Source: Ailanthus altissimus | Taxonomy: Eukaryota; Streptophyta; Magnoliopsida; Sapindales; Simaroubaceae | NCBI GenBank assembly: GCA_946807835.1 | Contig: OX327684.1 | Span: 14,904,501-14,968,500 of the forward strand | DNA length: 64,000 bases | Direction of reading: 5' to 3' | Part shown: positions 11,895-23,716 of the stretch, one piece after another | Numbering within the stretch: the stretch's first letter is position 1 | How the letters are laid out: every line of letters starts with the position of its first letter | The notes under the pieces: model-generated | The model's input: only the letters and a program-made list of their open reading frames with translations | Told to the model about the DNA's origin: nothing | The model's database searches: none | Translations under genes and position numbers: made by a program

Positions 11895-13322
11895 TGATGA
11901 ACACTTGAAATTACACATTTAATAAGAGTTTTACATCATTATTTTGTATTACTAGTGTATTTAATTTTATTAACTTAAGTATGTTTACAATATTGTACCT
12001 AATTATCTTTTAACTGTTTTGTGGTAGGTTCGATAAAATGGGCATAACTTTTTACCTAAAGATCCAATTGGAGTGATTCTTGATCCTATGAAGATCTAAC
12101 TCAATGGGCTAATATATTATGTTTTATAAAGTATTTGAAATTTGAGTGTTTAGGGGGTAAAAATAGCCTAGAACAGAATTGATCTGTAATACTGGCTCAG
12201 TTTAAATAGTCATCAATATTTGACCCATAACTATAGCAATACGTATCTAATACGTATGAGACAACTCAATTTGGAAAGATAAAAGACTTATCTACAACTT
12301 TGATATTTTAAATGACAGCTAATTTGGATCACATCAATTCCAAATTGAATAATCAAGTGGGTACCTTAGTGATAATCAATGCAAATTATTTTGCCACCAT
12401 TCTTGACTTTCATCATCCAAGTGGTTCCCTCCTAATTTGTCTCAATTTATCCATATTTTTCTATAAATAGATGGCTTGTTTATGCCTAAAGTATGTAATT
12501 AAAAAGTTAGAATTTAGTTCAAAATACTTGTCCTTTGTATTATCTCTTTGTAATATTATTTCTCTTGTTTACTATTAAGGCATGTTATTTCTTCTTCCAT
12601 TGTTTTTCTTTTTCTTTAGTTTTATTATGTCCAAATAATTTTCTTTATGTTAAGGTGAAATGGTGAAATTTTTGGCAAGGTAATGAGATATGCTTAACAC
12701 TTATTCATGAATTTAATGCTTCATTATTAAGTTATGCAAATTTATATATGATGTATAAATTTATTTGTAGAATTAATACCCATTCTTCTAAAGTGGTGAT
12801 TCTTAATTTATTATTGACAAACTTTATACTTGGCACAATAAATTCTTGAAACCATTTACAAGATTTTGTATATATATACTCTCTTGTAAAGTGGGAGTCT
12901 CGATTTATTGTAGACAAATATAAAGATTAGCATAATAAATAGTTGAACCTATTTATAAGATTTGGTGTATAATAATTAAAAGAAATAAATACTAATCAAT
13001 ATGTAAATGATGATGAACTTTAATTGTTATATTTTTCGGTTGGAACCTCCTTTGTGTGAGGATTCCAATTGAGTTATAAAAATAGTTAAATATTTCTTTA
13101 TTCTTATGCCAAGAGTGAATCCCCATAACCTTAGCTTTTATTTAAATTGGTTAATTTAATTAATATTTGCAGACATCTTATACTGCATTAATTGTCTTAA
13201 AAGTGTTCATAATTTGTAATTTTAATTCTACTTCTCTGTGGATCAACCTCGTTCTCATCGGGTTATTTATTACTTCGACAATTCTGCACTTGGGAATAAA
13301 CTCCTATATTCTGGACGTGTCA
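11895..13322 (+). repeat. 3' LTR of the Athila-like element
   Basis: 1428 bp, same start (TGATGAACAC) and end (GTGTCA) as the 5' LTR, differing by scattered substitutions and small indels. It is followed at once by the AGGTT duplication. Confidence 0.92.
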
Positions 13323-13327
13323 AGGTT
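13323..13327. repeat. Target-site duplication AGGTT, right copy
   Basis: Matches 1454-1458 exactly; marks the right boundary of the Athila-like insertion. Confidence 0.9.
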
Positions 13328-13606
13328 GCTAAGTGTTTCATTTATGGACACGCAGTTTAAGATATTTAATTTATCTGTATTGAATAAATACTTATGTATT
13401 ATTCTATTAAGTGTGACTGTATTAGGTTTATATTTCACCAAGTATGGTCACGGGTTAATTTTTGTGATGAACTTACTAACAACTTACTAGGAATTCCTAT
13501 GTAGAATTTAAGTTTGAAATTTTATACAATATTAATTATAAGTACACATTATTGAATGAGTGTAAGTTATGTCGTGTGTCAGATCTTTTGGGTCTGGGGC
13601 GTGACA
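13328..13606 (+). repeat. Right part of the split LTR
   Basis: Continues the sequence interrupted at 1458. It ends 'ttttgggtctggggc' then 'gtgaca', a typical plant Ty3/Gypsy LTR 3' terminus. With 1-1458 it makes an LTR of at least 1.7 kb. No internal coding region follows, so it is a solo LTR or the last LTR of an element lying mainly to the left. Confidence 0.45.
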
Positions 13607-14699
13607 AATGTAGTCCTCCCATTAACAAAAAGTTACACCAATAAGTGGACATGTATTACATGTGTTCCCCACGATGTCATTAAAATAAAATTGACCGAGT
13701 AATATGTAGGTAAGAACCAATTGCACTTTAAGAAACTATTTTTACTTATTTCCTTTATTGTTAACATATTAGAAAATATTGTAATTATCTGTGTATAAGT
13801 ATTACACAAAACTTAGTTTAAAAAACTTTTGTATTACATACAAATCATGACCTCAACAATAGTACCACTCGGACATAAAAAGGTTAAGAATATTAACCTC
13901 ACCATTAACCCATTTATTAAGCCTAAATGACAACATACTGCTTCAATTTACAATATTAAACTTCGTTTCAACACTCGCTCGATGCACAAATCAAGTAACA
14001 TATCAGCCGCACGTTATAAAAATATAACCTTTCATCAGTTGTACCTGTACCTAATGGGTTGACTATCGTCAAATAGGTATTTAATGATCATGTCTTCATC
14101 CTCTATCACAACATATGAAACTACGAACTTGTCCTGTAATGTTTTTTAGGACTATTACACATTATTGTGTCACTTTGCAAACAATTTAATCTTGGTGTAA
14201 TGAGATTGCAATTGTAGAATGCGTTTATTGCCCTAACTGAAGCAGTCATTCGTGTGGAATCATAACCAAGTTTTCCCTTCTGCCAAACAATAAATAATTT
14301 ACCTATTTGTCAAATGCACCCACTTTGTGCTATCTCTAAATTATGTAATCACATTGTCCACCATGTCATTAACAATTTTATATAAACACTATACAATATT
14401 TTTTGTTCACCTGATGTACCACCTCATGAATTTGGGATTTAGTATCTTTCTCCTGCATAATCATTCTAAAATCTGCATCATCTATGCTATCTGCTCCACG
14501 ATATTATCGTTGTATTATTATTCTTCTTATAAACCTTCATATTTTTGTTCCCAAGCCTTGCATCTTCGTTGCGCTCATCTAAACTCAACTTAACGATTGA
14601 AGGCATTGAAGCAACTTGCATTCCACCTTTCATTTCGTGTTTTGAATCTTTACCAATTGAATCAATAACTCCTCATACCCTTTCTATTTAACTCAATAT
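13607..14699. other. No recognised gene; probable transposon relic
   Basis: AT-rich with only short open frames on either strand. It lies downstream (minus-strand sense) of the Ulp1-like fragment and may be its decayed C-terminal part, but I could not identify the protease motifs. Confidence 0.3.
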
Positions 14700-15830
14700 T
14701 CAGTCTGCTATTTTTTTAACTACTTCTAAATCGCAAGACACCACATCAAGTTTTGATGACATTCTTAGGATATTAGCGGATTGGATATTCATTAACTTTT
14801 TAATGTCATGCCAAAATGAGCATTCTTCATTACCTCTAACCGCATTATAACACGATGGCCATATACATACTTGCATACAAACATCATTTTTTATGCACAC
14901 CCATACCTCTGAGCTATCAAAGCCCCCACGTTTGGCCCACCACTTTATAAATCACCATATTTTCTTGCTATCCTATCCTACAACTGCTAGCAATGTTATC
15001 TCGACCTCTAAACCTCCGTATATTACTGAATTCAAGTATAATAGCTGTATAAGCAAATGTCAGTTATTACAATCATCTTTTTTATATTATTAAATAATTA
15101 CTACTAGTGCCATTATTAATGCACTACATTTACAATTATTTGGCACAGTGACAACTTACCTCCAAGAACAAAATATAGCCTTCTATATGTCCCACTGTTT
15201 CATGCTTAAACTTTATTACACCTTCTATGAACTTGCTAAAATAATATAATGACCAATTCCTTTGTTGTATACAGTTTGCATCCGTTACTGAATACAAGAA
15301 AGAAACACTAACATACGACCCACCAATAGGACATAAATTTGTCTACAGTGTGAAAAGTATAAAGCAAGCCTTAAATTCCTCAATAGTGATATAACAGTTT
15401 AACAATACTTCCTCAATGGCATTTATGTGTATCCCCTTCTTTGAGGCACCAAACAAATCTCTTAGTCTTTGAATGTGTGAAGGATTACCATGTAACTGCA
15501 TAGGCATTCCACCATCAATTATGCCCATTATTTTCGTAAATATTTTTAAAGTCGTAACAATTGTTTGCCCATATACATTCAAGTCAACTTATCCATAATA
15601 AAATTTTGCACCAGCAACTAACAAAGCTCCCTTCTCAATCAACCACATTTTAGTTGGATAAGATTCCTAAATCCTATCTCTCGTGCATATTCTTGTTGTT
15701 CATCCATCAGTTTGGATACCACTTCAAAAAATCTTTCTAGAGCATATTGTGTTTCAAACTTTGGCTTCTCTGCCTTTAATGTTGTTTGGGTTAAACCACC
15801 CACCTACTACTTACGCTTTCTTTCTGGTGA
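14700..15830 (-). pseudogene. Fragment like the N-terminal region of MULE-borne Ulp1-type proteins
   Basis: Read on minus from about 15830 to 15130, interrupted by stops and shifts: 'ASYRELSPERKRK', 'FETQYALERFFEV', 'EYAREIGFRNLIQLKCG', then an open stretch 15582-15343 with 'MGIIDGGMPMQLHGNPSHI' and 'GIHINAIEEVLLNC' and 'FKACFILFTL', then 'NWSLYYFSKFIEGV' and 'GHIEGYILFLE'. This order resembles the conserved region N-terminal to Ulp1 (C48) protease domains in plant Mutator-like (KAONASHI-type) transposons. Such proteins have no defined role in the plant. 14700-15130 has only weak coding traces. Family assignment is by pattern memory. Confidence 0.5.
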
Positions 15831-17277
15831 TAGTTCTCGGTATGATGCTCTAATTTTCTTATGTATCTGAATATAACACTCTCATTACTATTAATCAGAC
15901 TCATATTTATAGTTCTATACTGAAGTTGCAACTAAATTATGGATCTCACCTCCCTCGTAATTGTAACTTCTCATACTCTATCTTTCATAGTGTTAACAAC
16001 TTTCTTCTTGTTGTCAACATAAATGCCAAACGTAAACCAAATAAATTTAAGTTGCTTCATTACTAAAAAGGCAGTTCTACAAAGTAACAGTGCATATTTG
16101 CTTACAAATAAGTTACGAAGCCGTAGTTGGTATATATTGCCCGCTTCTATCCTCCCCACGATTACTTTCACTATTGTATTCCATCCCTTCCTCTTCACCT
16201 AGCATCTGAAAAAATTCTTGAAAGATTTTGCTCCTTCACAACTATGTTTCATCACTGTTCTCATTCTTATCGTCAATGCAATCTATCTTCCATTCTCCTT
16301 GAACCGTTCACACCTGCATACTCCATATCACACTTGCATTTTGGTCAAACAAGGAAAATTTTGTGTAAAATAATACATTGCTTACTTACAACTTTCACTT
16401 CCAACGATCGTTGCACACCCTTTGATCCCAAATAGCACTCTTGTACTTTACTATTAATTACAGAACACCTCTTCATCTTTTTTAATTGCTTTAGCCACCG
16501 GCATGTTATAAACAAATGGAAACCTATTTATCTTTTCAAGGGTAACTTCCGATAAGTGTCTATGATTGACATCTATTGTTGCTTCACTAACAGGCTGTCT
16601 AAATTAGATAAGGTTCAACTGATTGAATTGGTGAGCAATTTTTACAGAGATGGGTTGTTTAAATATTCTGTCGTTTGATATAAAATACCCTAAATTTGAC
16701 GGTCTTTATTTTCCACTGTAAGGATACAACCGCTGCATAGTAGCCCGAGCCTTTATTTAATTATACTATATTAAATAAATTGATGGGATTTTTTTATATG
16801 TTCAAAGTTATATTCAATATTCGCTAAAGTTTATTTAAACAACAAAGAGCATAATTCATTCAATATTTTTTTAAAAAAAAAGTATTGACGAACTAAGAAT
16901 AATGGCCTATTTAAGATTGTTGCTGGTGATGCTATTCAATTTAAGTGTTTAGTAAAATAATTTCAAAATTACTTTTGACAAAATTTTCATCCTCTATAAT
17001 AGATTTTGAAAAGCAATGAAAGGGTTGCTTTTCAAAATCTTATTTTGAAAATCAGTTTTATTTTTAAATATGATTTTATTTTTATCTTCATACAAATGAA
17101 AAAAAAAATTCAAAACTATTCAGTTACAAATTAGTTAATTACAACTATACTTAAAAACATAATATTATTAAATTTTAACCTAAATTAAACTTTATTAAGC
17201 ATCTCTTCTATTTTCTTCTATCATAATTATATTATTACTACTACTCTCATCATGATTAAAGATACATTTAATGTCTA
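15831..17277. other. Noncoding AT-rich stretch
   Basis: Short frames on both strands (for example 16127-16435 plus and 15971-16198 minus) have no recognisable domain. It probably includes the upstream part of the minus-strand transposon relic. Around 16970-17045, 'ttttgaaaagcaatgaaagggttgcttttcaaaa' forms a small inverted repeat (given here in two joined halves around 17008-17036). Confidence 0.3.
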
Positions 17278-17283
17278 TTTTAG

Positions 17284-17899
17284 TTAAGGGTGGGCATAGT
17301 TCAGTTCGATCTGTTTTTACCGAAACTGAATCAAACCGATTATATTTAGTTTTTTTTAAAAGGAACCGAAAAAACCTAATTGGGTAAAGAAAATTGAACC
17401 GAATCGAACCAATTTTTTCTGATTCAATTTTTTCGGTTTTGGGCTCAAGATGTGGGGTTTTGTTTTTTTGCTTTTTAAAAAAATAAAATAAAATTGTGGG
17501 CTTTTTAATTTATTTGTCCAAAATATTTACAAGGTTATTTTTAGACATAATTATCGGCCTATTTAATATTAACATAATTATAATTTACTTAATTTTGAGA
17601 TAAATTTAAAATTTTTATTTATTAATAATATACTAATTTCTTACAATATCTATAAAAATAAAATTCTCCTATTTCATATAAATAAAAATATCCATGAGTA
17701 AAAATTTGGTTTATTTATTTATTTATTTTTTCGGTTTGGTTATTATTTAGAAAAAACCAACCAATCAGGTTCGGTTCCAGATCATTTTTCCTAAATAATA
17801 ACTGATCAATTTTTTTAATAAAATAACCATATCGAACTAACCGATTTGATCTAGTTTAGTTCGATTTTTTAGATTTTAGTTTTTTTTGCCCACTCTTAA
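17284..17899. mobile_element. 616-bp non-autonomous DNA transposon (MITE) with TIRs
   Basis: Ends are TTAAGGGTGGGCA and TGCCCACTCTTAA, an inverted repeat with one mismatch; inverted similarity extends inward ('gttcagttcgatc' against 'gatctagtttagttcg'). TTTTAG flanks both sides (17278-17283 and 17900-17905). The GGGTGGGCA terminus and the internal 'cggtttggtt' phrases are common in plant hAT-like MITEs. There is no coding capacity. Confidence 0.75.
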
Positions 17900-17905
17900 T
17901 TTTAG

Positions 17906-18240
17906 TTATATCAATTTCCATAGCATTATAACAACAAAATTTAATTAACACATATAAATTGCTTTTGAATCTTATAATAGTTGCAAAAATATGGTTTACC
18001 AAACAGCTAATTACTTCTTTTTATAGCTAATTATTTCTCTAATATAATTAACAGTTATTATTTTAAAATTTGCAATAATCCTAAATTGACCCTAAAATAA
18101 ATATTTTGAATCCAGTAAAAACTAAAGTATTTATCTGACCAAATTTGTGGAAATAAATCCTATCTTAAAAAAATAAAAACTCTACAAATATTTGTGATTT
18201 ATTTTATCAACTTTTCTTAAAAGTTGTTGTTGATCGGAAA
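17906..18240. other. AT-rich spacer
   Basis: No gene, repeat boundary or structure seen. Confidence 0.4.
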
Positions 18241-18321
18241 AAATAGTTTTTTGAGCCAATGAGTTTTGAATTTATTTGTTAGCGAAAATGAGCACTTGGG
18301 TCTCGTCCTGGTTGGGCTTGC

Positions 18322-18603
18322 TTGCGAAAGTTTGGGTCTTCTCTTCCTCGTCGGCTACGGCAGAACCTACAAAATACAAGCGTAACTATCATGATAGTCT
18401 CGCCAGGGTGGGTTCCGAAGAAGACTCTCCGATGCTTGAGTAAGAAAGAGTTCTTATGGTGGGAGGCAGGTAAAATGGTTAAGCATAAAATGTTAAAGAA
18501 TAAAGGAAAAAAAGACTATTTTTCTCTCTGTGTCTAGTTCTTCTATTTCTTGAGCATTATCTAGGGTATCAACCCTCGCTTCCATGTCTCTCTCTCTCTC
18601 TCT
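18322..18603 (+). promoter_or_regulatory. LTR/leader-like segment with CT microsatellite
   Basis: Contains 'ctccgatgcttgag' (18427-18440), close to a phrase in LTRs of plant Tat-type elements ('ctccgatgcttaagtcag'), and a (CT)n run at about 18587-18603. It may be the transcribed part of an LTR serving the plus-strand Transposase_28-like frame. No TATA box was assigned. Confidence 0.4.
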
Positions 18604-18641
18604 TTTTTATAGTACTCAGAGGACCTTTTAGGTATTCTCTT

Positions 18642-18780
18642 TCTGCTGTGCTTCTGACACACGTCAAATATTCTTCTACAATTTTTTTCTGAGATGCTTT
18701 TAACTCTGTTTCTGCTGTGCTTCTATCACATGCCAAATATTCTTTTGTAGATCTTCTTCTGACAGGCATCTGCTACACGC
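18642..18780 (+). repeat. Two-copy 69-bp direct repeat
   Basis: 'tctgctgtgcttct' plus 'caaatattctt' occurs at 18642 and 18711, followed by a third partial copy ('caggcatctgctacacgcc', about 18755). No coding function. Confidence 0.7.
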
Positions 18781-19680
18781 CAGATATGTTTCTGATATAC
18801 GTTAAGCATATTCTTGGCATATTCCTTATGCCCGTCTTCGCCGATGGATTTTCTTAAGTGTGAGGCTAAATTTAATTTGTTTGGGTCATTTTTCTAGTAG
18901 CCTCTTCTCATTCGGCTCGACCGTGATCTGAGGTCTTCTTAAAGAGCCAGTCTTCTAGTGATTTCGTTGGTTGTACTTGATTAATTTGTTTGGCAGACAG
19001 CTGACTTGATGTCTGTTCTGACCTGGTTTCTTTATTGATCATGCAGGTGCTGAGATGAGCCAATCTGGTTAGTGTGTGAAGGGCGGTTTTGGCTGTATCC
19101 TAGCCTATCTTCTTGAGCAGATGTTTTAGGTTACCGATTAGATTCTTTGAATCTGGGCAGGCTCTCCATTGTCTAGCCTTGCCAGGGCTTGGCCCGATGG
19201 CTATTGCCACAGGCTTGTCTTCAAGGTGGACTGTTCTGCAATGAGTGGTTGATTCTGAGAAAGGCTGACCCACACAAAAATATCTGACTGGGCCCTTGGA
19301 GGTTGGCTTCTTATGGGCCTGAGGCCTTTAGGCTCAAAGGTGATTCATGGTTACTACTGTTTGTGGTTCTTGATTTCTATGCATCCTCCTGGTAAGTACT
19401 TCTTCCTTTTGCCTATTTTTTCCTGTAGTTTTTTTTTAGTGTTTTCGCATCCACGATCTTCTATTGCTTGATTTTGCTTCTATCTTCTTAGTAGTTTTTA
19501 TAGTTTATTTTAGGCCATTTTTTAGGTTTCTGTTACTGCCTTCTTGCTTTGGTTGCTTTTGTATGTTGTTTTGACATTTATTGCCTGTTTTTTCTTATTT
19601 TCTATTTTTTAGGTGTGGTTGGTTGTTTCTGTCCTTACTCTATAGTGTCTGTAGCCTTTAAGAAATACTTTTGTGTTTTG
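18781..19680 (+). other. Noncoding leader before the Transposase_28-like frame
   Basis: T- and G-rich sequence without a sustained frame, with intron-like pyrimidine tracts ('gtaagtacttcttcctttt' at about 19391). It may be the 5' untranslated region and an intron of the downstream transposon gene. Confidence 0.35.
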
Positions 19681-22275
19681 ATGGCGTCTAGAGACAACTT
19701 AGGCTTTCTAGCCATAAACATGGCTGAGGAAGAGGAGGAGGAAATGACCCCAAAGGTCCCCTTGGTCAGAAGGACTAGTGGGACCAGAAGCAGTAGAGGG
19801 GCATCCACCTCAGCAGGTAACATGCCATCTTCTTTAGGAGTAGCCATTATTGAGACTGAACCAGTCTCTATCATTAGAGAGGGTGCGGGTAACGACCCAG
19901 AAGACCCTGAGAGGGCTGGTGAACTAAATGTGATAAGGTTTGAGCTGGACACCAGATACCGGACGTCATGCTTAAATGATGCCGACCTGGCTAAAATTAG
20001 GATTTCTTATAACATTCTCTAGTCGATCGCTCTTAGGCTGCCCACTGATGAGGATTACTTGAGCAACCTTATTAATAGCTAGATGGCCATCCATAAAGAG
20101 TTCTTAAGGCTGGGTCTTAGGCTTCCCATGCAATGCTACTTTGCCAAGATGTTGGCCTGCCTAAGAGTAGCTCATTCCCAGCTAGATCCTAACTCCTGAA
20201 GATTTTCAGCTGGTCTGTATGTTCTGTAGGCAAAGGTAGGGCAATCCCTCACTCTCCCCTTTAATATTTAGGACTTACGCTACCTATACCACTTCAGAAG
20301 TAGTGCCAGTTCATGGTCATCTTACCTCAATGAAAGACTAGAAGGAGAGTGGTTCTTTGGTGGGAGAGAGTGGGGTTAGAGGGTCCCCTAAAGAGATGAG
20401 GGAGAGTAGGTCGTCACTACTGACTTTTCTTTAGACGCAAGTCTATATTTTTTGCACTCTCATTCTTTTTGCTGCCCTGTTCTGTTCTGCTGACATTTTT
20501 AATTTTCTTGCAGTGACCTGGGCTACTGACATTAAGGTATCTGAGCAAACACTCAATCGGATAATTGCTGTACTTCAGCACGTTTGCCCTATTCAGGAGC
20601 TGTTGTCGCCGACTAACCTTGTTGAGTCAGGCCTTGTACCTTTTGTACCAGCCCTATGTTCGAAGTAGGTTTCCTAATTTTTCTTTGCCATAGGCCACTC
20701 TTCTTTCATTTCTTCTTGAGCTCACCTAAATGCACTGTGCAGGGATGTCCAAACAAGGTGGCAATGAGAGGAGAAAACAGAGACAGACTGAAGGCTCATT
20801 TTCTTTAGGTGGTTGGGGTTCCTTAGACCCTAACAATGATATGGGATTCTATTTGGCCAAGGCCAGAGGGAAGCCGAGCGAGGGTGCCTTCCCCCAAGAG
20901 ATGGTCGTTTGATCATGCTACTCGTAGGTGGGTCCCCGAAGAAAGAACAATAACGAGCCACCCTGTCCGAGAGGGGGGGATATGTTCAGAGTTGCTCTCC
21001 GAGGAGAGGGCGAGCTTCCACCTAGACTCCCTAAGCATAAGACCCCTCTGCTCTTTAAACTCAAGGCAGGGGACAGGGTTTATCGGCTCGGCCTTCAACA
21101 CAAACAATCTCAATTGGCCGAGTCGTGGGGGCGCCTAGCTTTAGAAGGCGAGATGGGCCATCATTCAGTGAGGGTCCTCCCCATCGCGTGTCCCATTCTA
21201 TACTAGTCTCAAAAGCAAGGGAGGACATGGGCTTCTTGATCCTCATAATGCGGGAAATGAAAGGTACTTGACCCTAGCCTAAGTGGGTCAGGTATCTTTC
21301 CTGGATCCTGTCACGAGGTTCAACGCTATAATAGGGTCCGTCTTGGATGTAAGTCTACTCTCTTTCCTCTTCTATTCTTTTCATCTGTTTATACATTCAC
21401 CTGTTCTAAATTTTTTTACATTTCGTGTTGTTCATCTCTTTTCTCTCTTGGTTTCAGTCTGAGATGCTCGATATGGCAGCCCGAGCCCAAATGATAGAGG
21501 ACATTCTTGCTCGATTCAGATTCGAGACCTAGTAAGCAAAAAGAATTGCTGAGTAGGAGAGAAGAATGGCGGATGAGGCAGGCACTAAGCTGGAGGAGAT
21601 AATGACTACCTATGCCGAGGTGAGAGAAAGCTATCAGAGCTCGAGCATAAAAAAAGACTGGTCGAGCAGAAAATGACTAACTCTCTGGCCATAGCGGGTA
21701 GTCATATTGTCGAGCTGATGCCCTATAGTGAAGAATTTGATACACAGCTCACAGCGGCTCTGTAAGAGAGGGAGCTAATTAAGCAGAACAAGAATTCTTT
21801 GATGGCTCAATTTAAGCAGCAGAGGAATCACTGGTCCGTTAGTCATGATAAAGGCTTCCGTCAAGAAGCGATGGATGGTTCCTGAAGTCGATCAATCTTT
21901 TTGAAGAGCATTACCCAGACATTGACCTCTAGTGGTAGTGGAGCCTAGCCACTAGAGGCTCATACTAGGAATGGTAGACCTCTAGAGCCTATGAGGCCAA
22001 AGAGGCATCAGTGCCTTCTGGTGCTGGTGTTAGCACTGATGGTGATGAGGTTGTTTCTACCGATGTGACTCTAGTTACTAGTAATGGTGTTGTTGTAGGC
22101 ATCAACAAGGCTATTCCTCTTGTCGACTAGGGTCAAGCTACTACTGCCCAGCCTCTTGGGCCAGCTGAAGCTCCAGCCAACCCTCCTGCCCCAGCCAATC
22201 CTCCAATCGATGCCAATCCTAGGGTGATTTAGGTTGTGGATTTAAAGGTGCTCAACGCAGCTCCAGTAGCATGAG
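19681..22275 (+). pseudogene. Transposase_28-like (gypsy-type transposon) protein remnant
   Basis: Reading from ATG at 19681, an acidic stretch ('AEEEEEEMTPKVPLV') leads into 'RISYNIL', 'ALRLPTDEDYLSNL', 'LGLRLPM' and 'SQLDPNS*RFSAGLYVL', the conserved block of the plant 'putative gypsy type transposon' family (Transposase_28). Trp positions of that block read as stops (20023 region, 20081, 20198). An exon-like stretch at 20730-20900 starts 'MSKQGGNERRKQR'. 21465-21860 is a coiled-coil-like region ('ILARFRFET', 'AGTKLEEIMTTYAEVRESY'), and 22010-22275 is Pro/Ala-rich ('LGPAEAPANPPAPANPP'). Intron-like gaps separate the parts. These proteins are extra frames of Tat-lineage elements and their role is unknown. 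Multiple stops make this copy dead. Confidence 0.65.
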
Positions 22276-23417
22276 ATGTCGCCTTCTTTTCCACATTCTC
22301 CTATTTCTCTTCCACATTCTCCTCTTTCTTTTTCTTTTTTGTAAAGTTTAGAATTTTTTAAAATGTCTAGAAGTTCTTGTAATAGAACTTCTTGTAATAT
22401 CTTTTACCTAATGAATGCAAGTATTTTTCTTTTTATCCTTTCAATTCCTGTGTTGATCTGTTCCTCTTGTAATGAATCTATTTCTCATATGGGTAAAAGA
22501 AACAAAACATAATTGGACAACTTATAATATTAAAGTTGTAATATATTAGTATAACCGAACTGCCCATAAAACTTGTAATAAAAGTATTTTAACATAGCCA
22601 AGTAGTTCATGATAACATTAAAATATATAACAAGAAAAGTTAATTGTATTGCCAAACCATTTGTAACGATTAAGTAATAACAGTAGTTAATAACTTAGTG
22701 AGCTTTTGTTGTAAAACGAGGAGTTCCTCCATTGCCATAAGGCATAAAGCTCAGTCATTTGAGTGCCAATGATAACCATGCAAACTTGTTCTCTCGATAA
22801 TAAATTGATATAAAGACCTGCTCAAAGTGCCTTATGGTAACAGCCGATTCAACGGGCAGATGTGACTAAACAGTCAATAATAAATGCCATATAATATTTG
22901 GATTAGTGAAGGGATAAAGATATGCATCCAAGTCTAGGAGTATTTAGATGACAGTCATCTCAACATGGAAATATGATAGTAGTCAGTGAAAATCAAAATA
23001 ATGACCGAGCCATTGTTGTGATGAAAATTATCCTGCAGACTGAGTAATTATAAAGAATAATGCCTTACTTGGTAAGGGCACGAGTGAGTAGTCATTAATA
23101 ACAGAGTGGGCATGGTATAATAGCTAGCCTAGTGTGATGACGCTGAATGGGCAGTTGGCTGCCATTTGAGAAATTGTTGAAAAATGATGATAGACTTTGA
23201 GTAATAATGCTGCCGAACAGCTTGCAACAGTTTTGAAAGACAGGTTTGGTATGATAACGCTGAACAACATGTTATGGGTGCTGTGGAAAGGCCACAGTGA
23301 TACTGTGAAAAGGCCACGGTCAAACTATCTTTAATGGATGTTGTGAAAAAGGCCATAGTGATGCTGTGGAAATGCTACAATTCTCGCCCCTCCGAGCCAT
23401 CTTGATTATCTTTGTGT
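22276..23417 (+). other. Spacer with pyrimidine tract and degenerate repeats
   Basis: 22285-22345 is a polypyrimidine tract with the unit 'ttccacattctcct' twice. Then comes AT-rich 3'-UTR-like sequence ('ctaatgaatgcaag', 22410). 23270-23390 has three to four degenerate copies of 'gctgtgaaaaggccacggt'. No gene seen. Confidence 0.45.
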
Positions 23418-23716
23418 CGAACTAGTAATGGTGATATGCCTTGTAGGTGCCGAACCGCATATGGTGAAATGCCTAGTGGGCATCGAACTAATCACAGTGA
23501 AATACCATAATTACAATGAAACTCGTGAGTGTCGAACTGGTGACAGTGAAATGTTGCGTAGTCGTCAAACCAATCACGGTGAAATACCCCTTGGGCGTCG
23601 AACCAATCACGGTAAAATGCCCTGTGGGCGTAGAACCCGTGATGGTGAAATACCCCATGGGCGTCGAATCAATCACGGTAAATGCCCCATGGGCGTCGAA
23701 CTAATGATGGTGATTC
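23418..23716. repeat. 33-bp minisatellite, about nine copies
   Basis: Unit of the form cgaaccaatcacggtaaaat + gccctgtgggcgt (33 bp), best preserved from 23566 to 23698; outer copies are diverged and one has a few extra bases. Because 33 is a multiple of three, the array is open in several frames on both strands, which gives apparent ORFs with 11-residue repeats such as RRTNHGKMPCG. Minisatellites between pol and the 3' LTR are known in Tat/Ogre elements. Confidence 0.85.

Larger units (their letters stand above)
1459..13322 (+). mobile_element. Full-length Athila-like Ty3/Gypsy retrotransposon (non-functional)
   Basis: An 11,864-bp element bounded by 1424- and 1428-bp LTRs that begin TGATGAACAC and end GTGTCA, with 5-bp target duplications AGGTT. 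Order inside: 5' LTR, degenerate primer-binding site, gag, protease, reverse transcriptase, RNase H, integrase, a spacer with a LOG-like pseudogene, a polypurine tract and the 3' LTR. Gene order and protein motifs match the Athila lineage. Every coding domain has stops or frameshifts, so it cannot move by itself. In the stretches compared by eye the LTRs differ by a few percent, so the insertion is not recent. A related truncated LTR lies at 24598. Confidence 0.93.

Noticed and set aside
20836..21246. Overlapping ORFs on both strands around 20.8-21.2 kb
   Set aside because: They lie in the GC-richer Transposase_28-like relic where stops are rarer by chance; none has a recognisable motif and they overlap each other in several frames.
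23418..23716. Regular repeats resembling a CRISPR array
   Set aside because: Units are contiguous 33-bp tandem copies with no unique spacers, in plant nuclear DNA inside a retroelement relic; it is a minisatellite.
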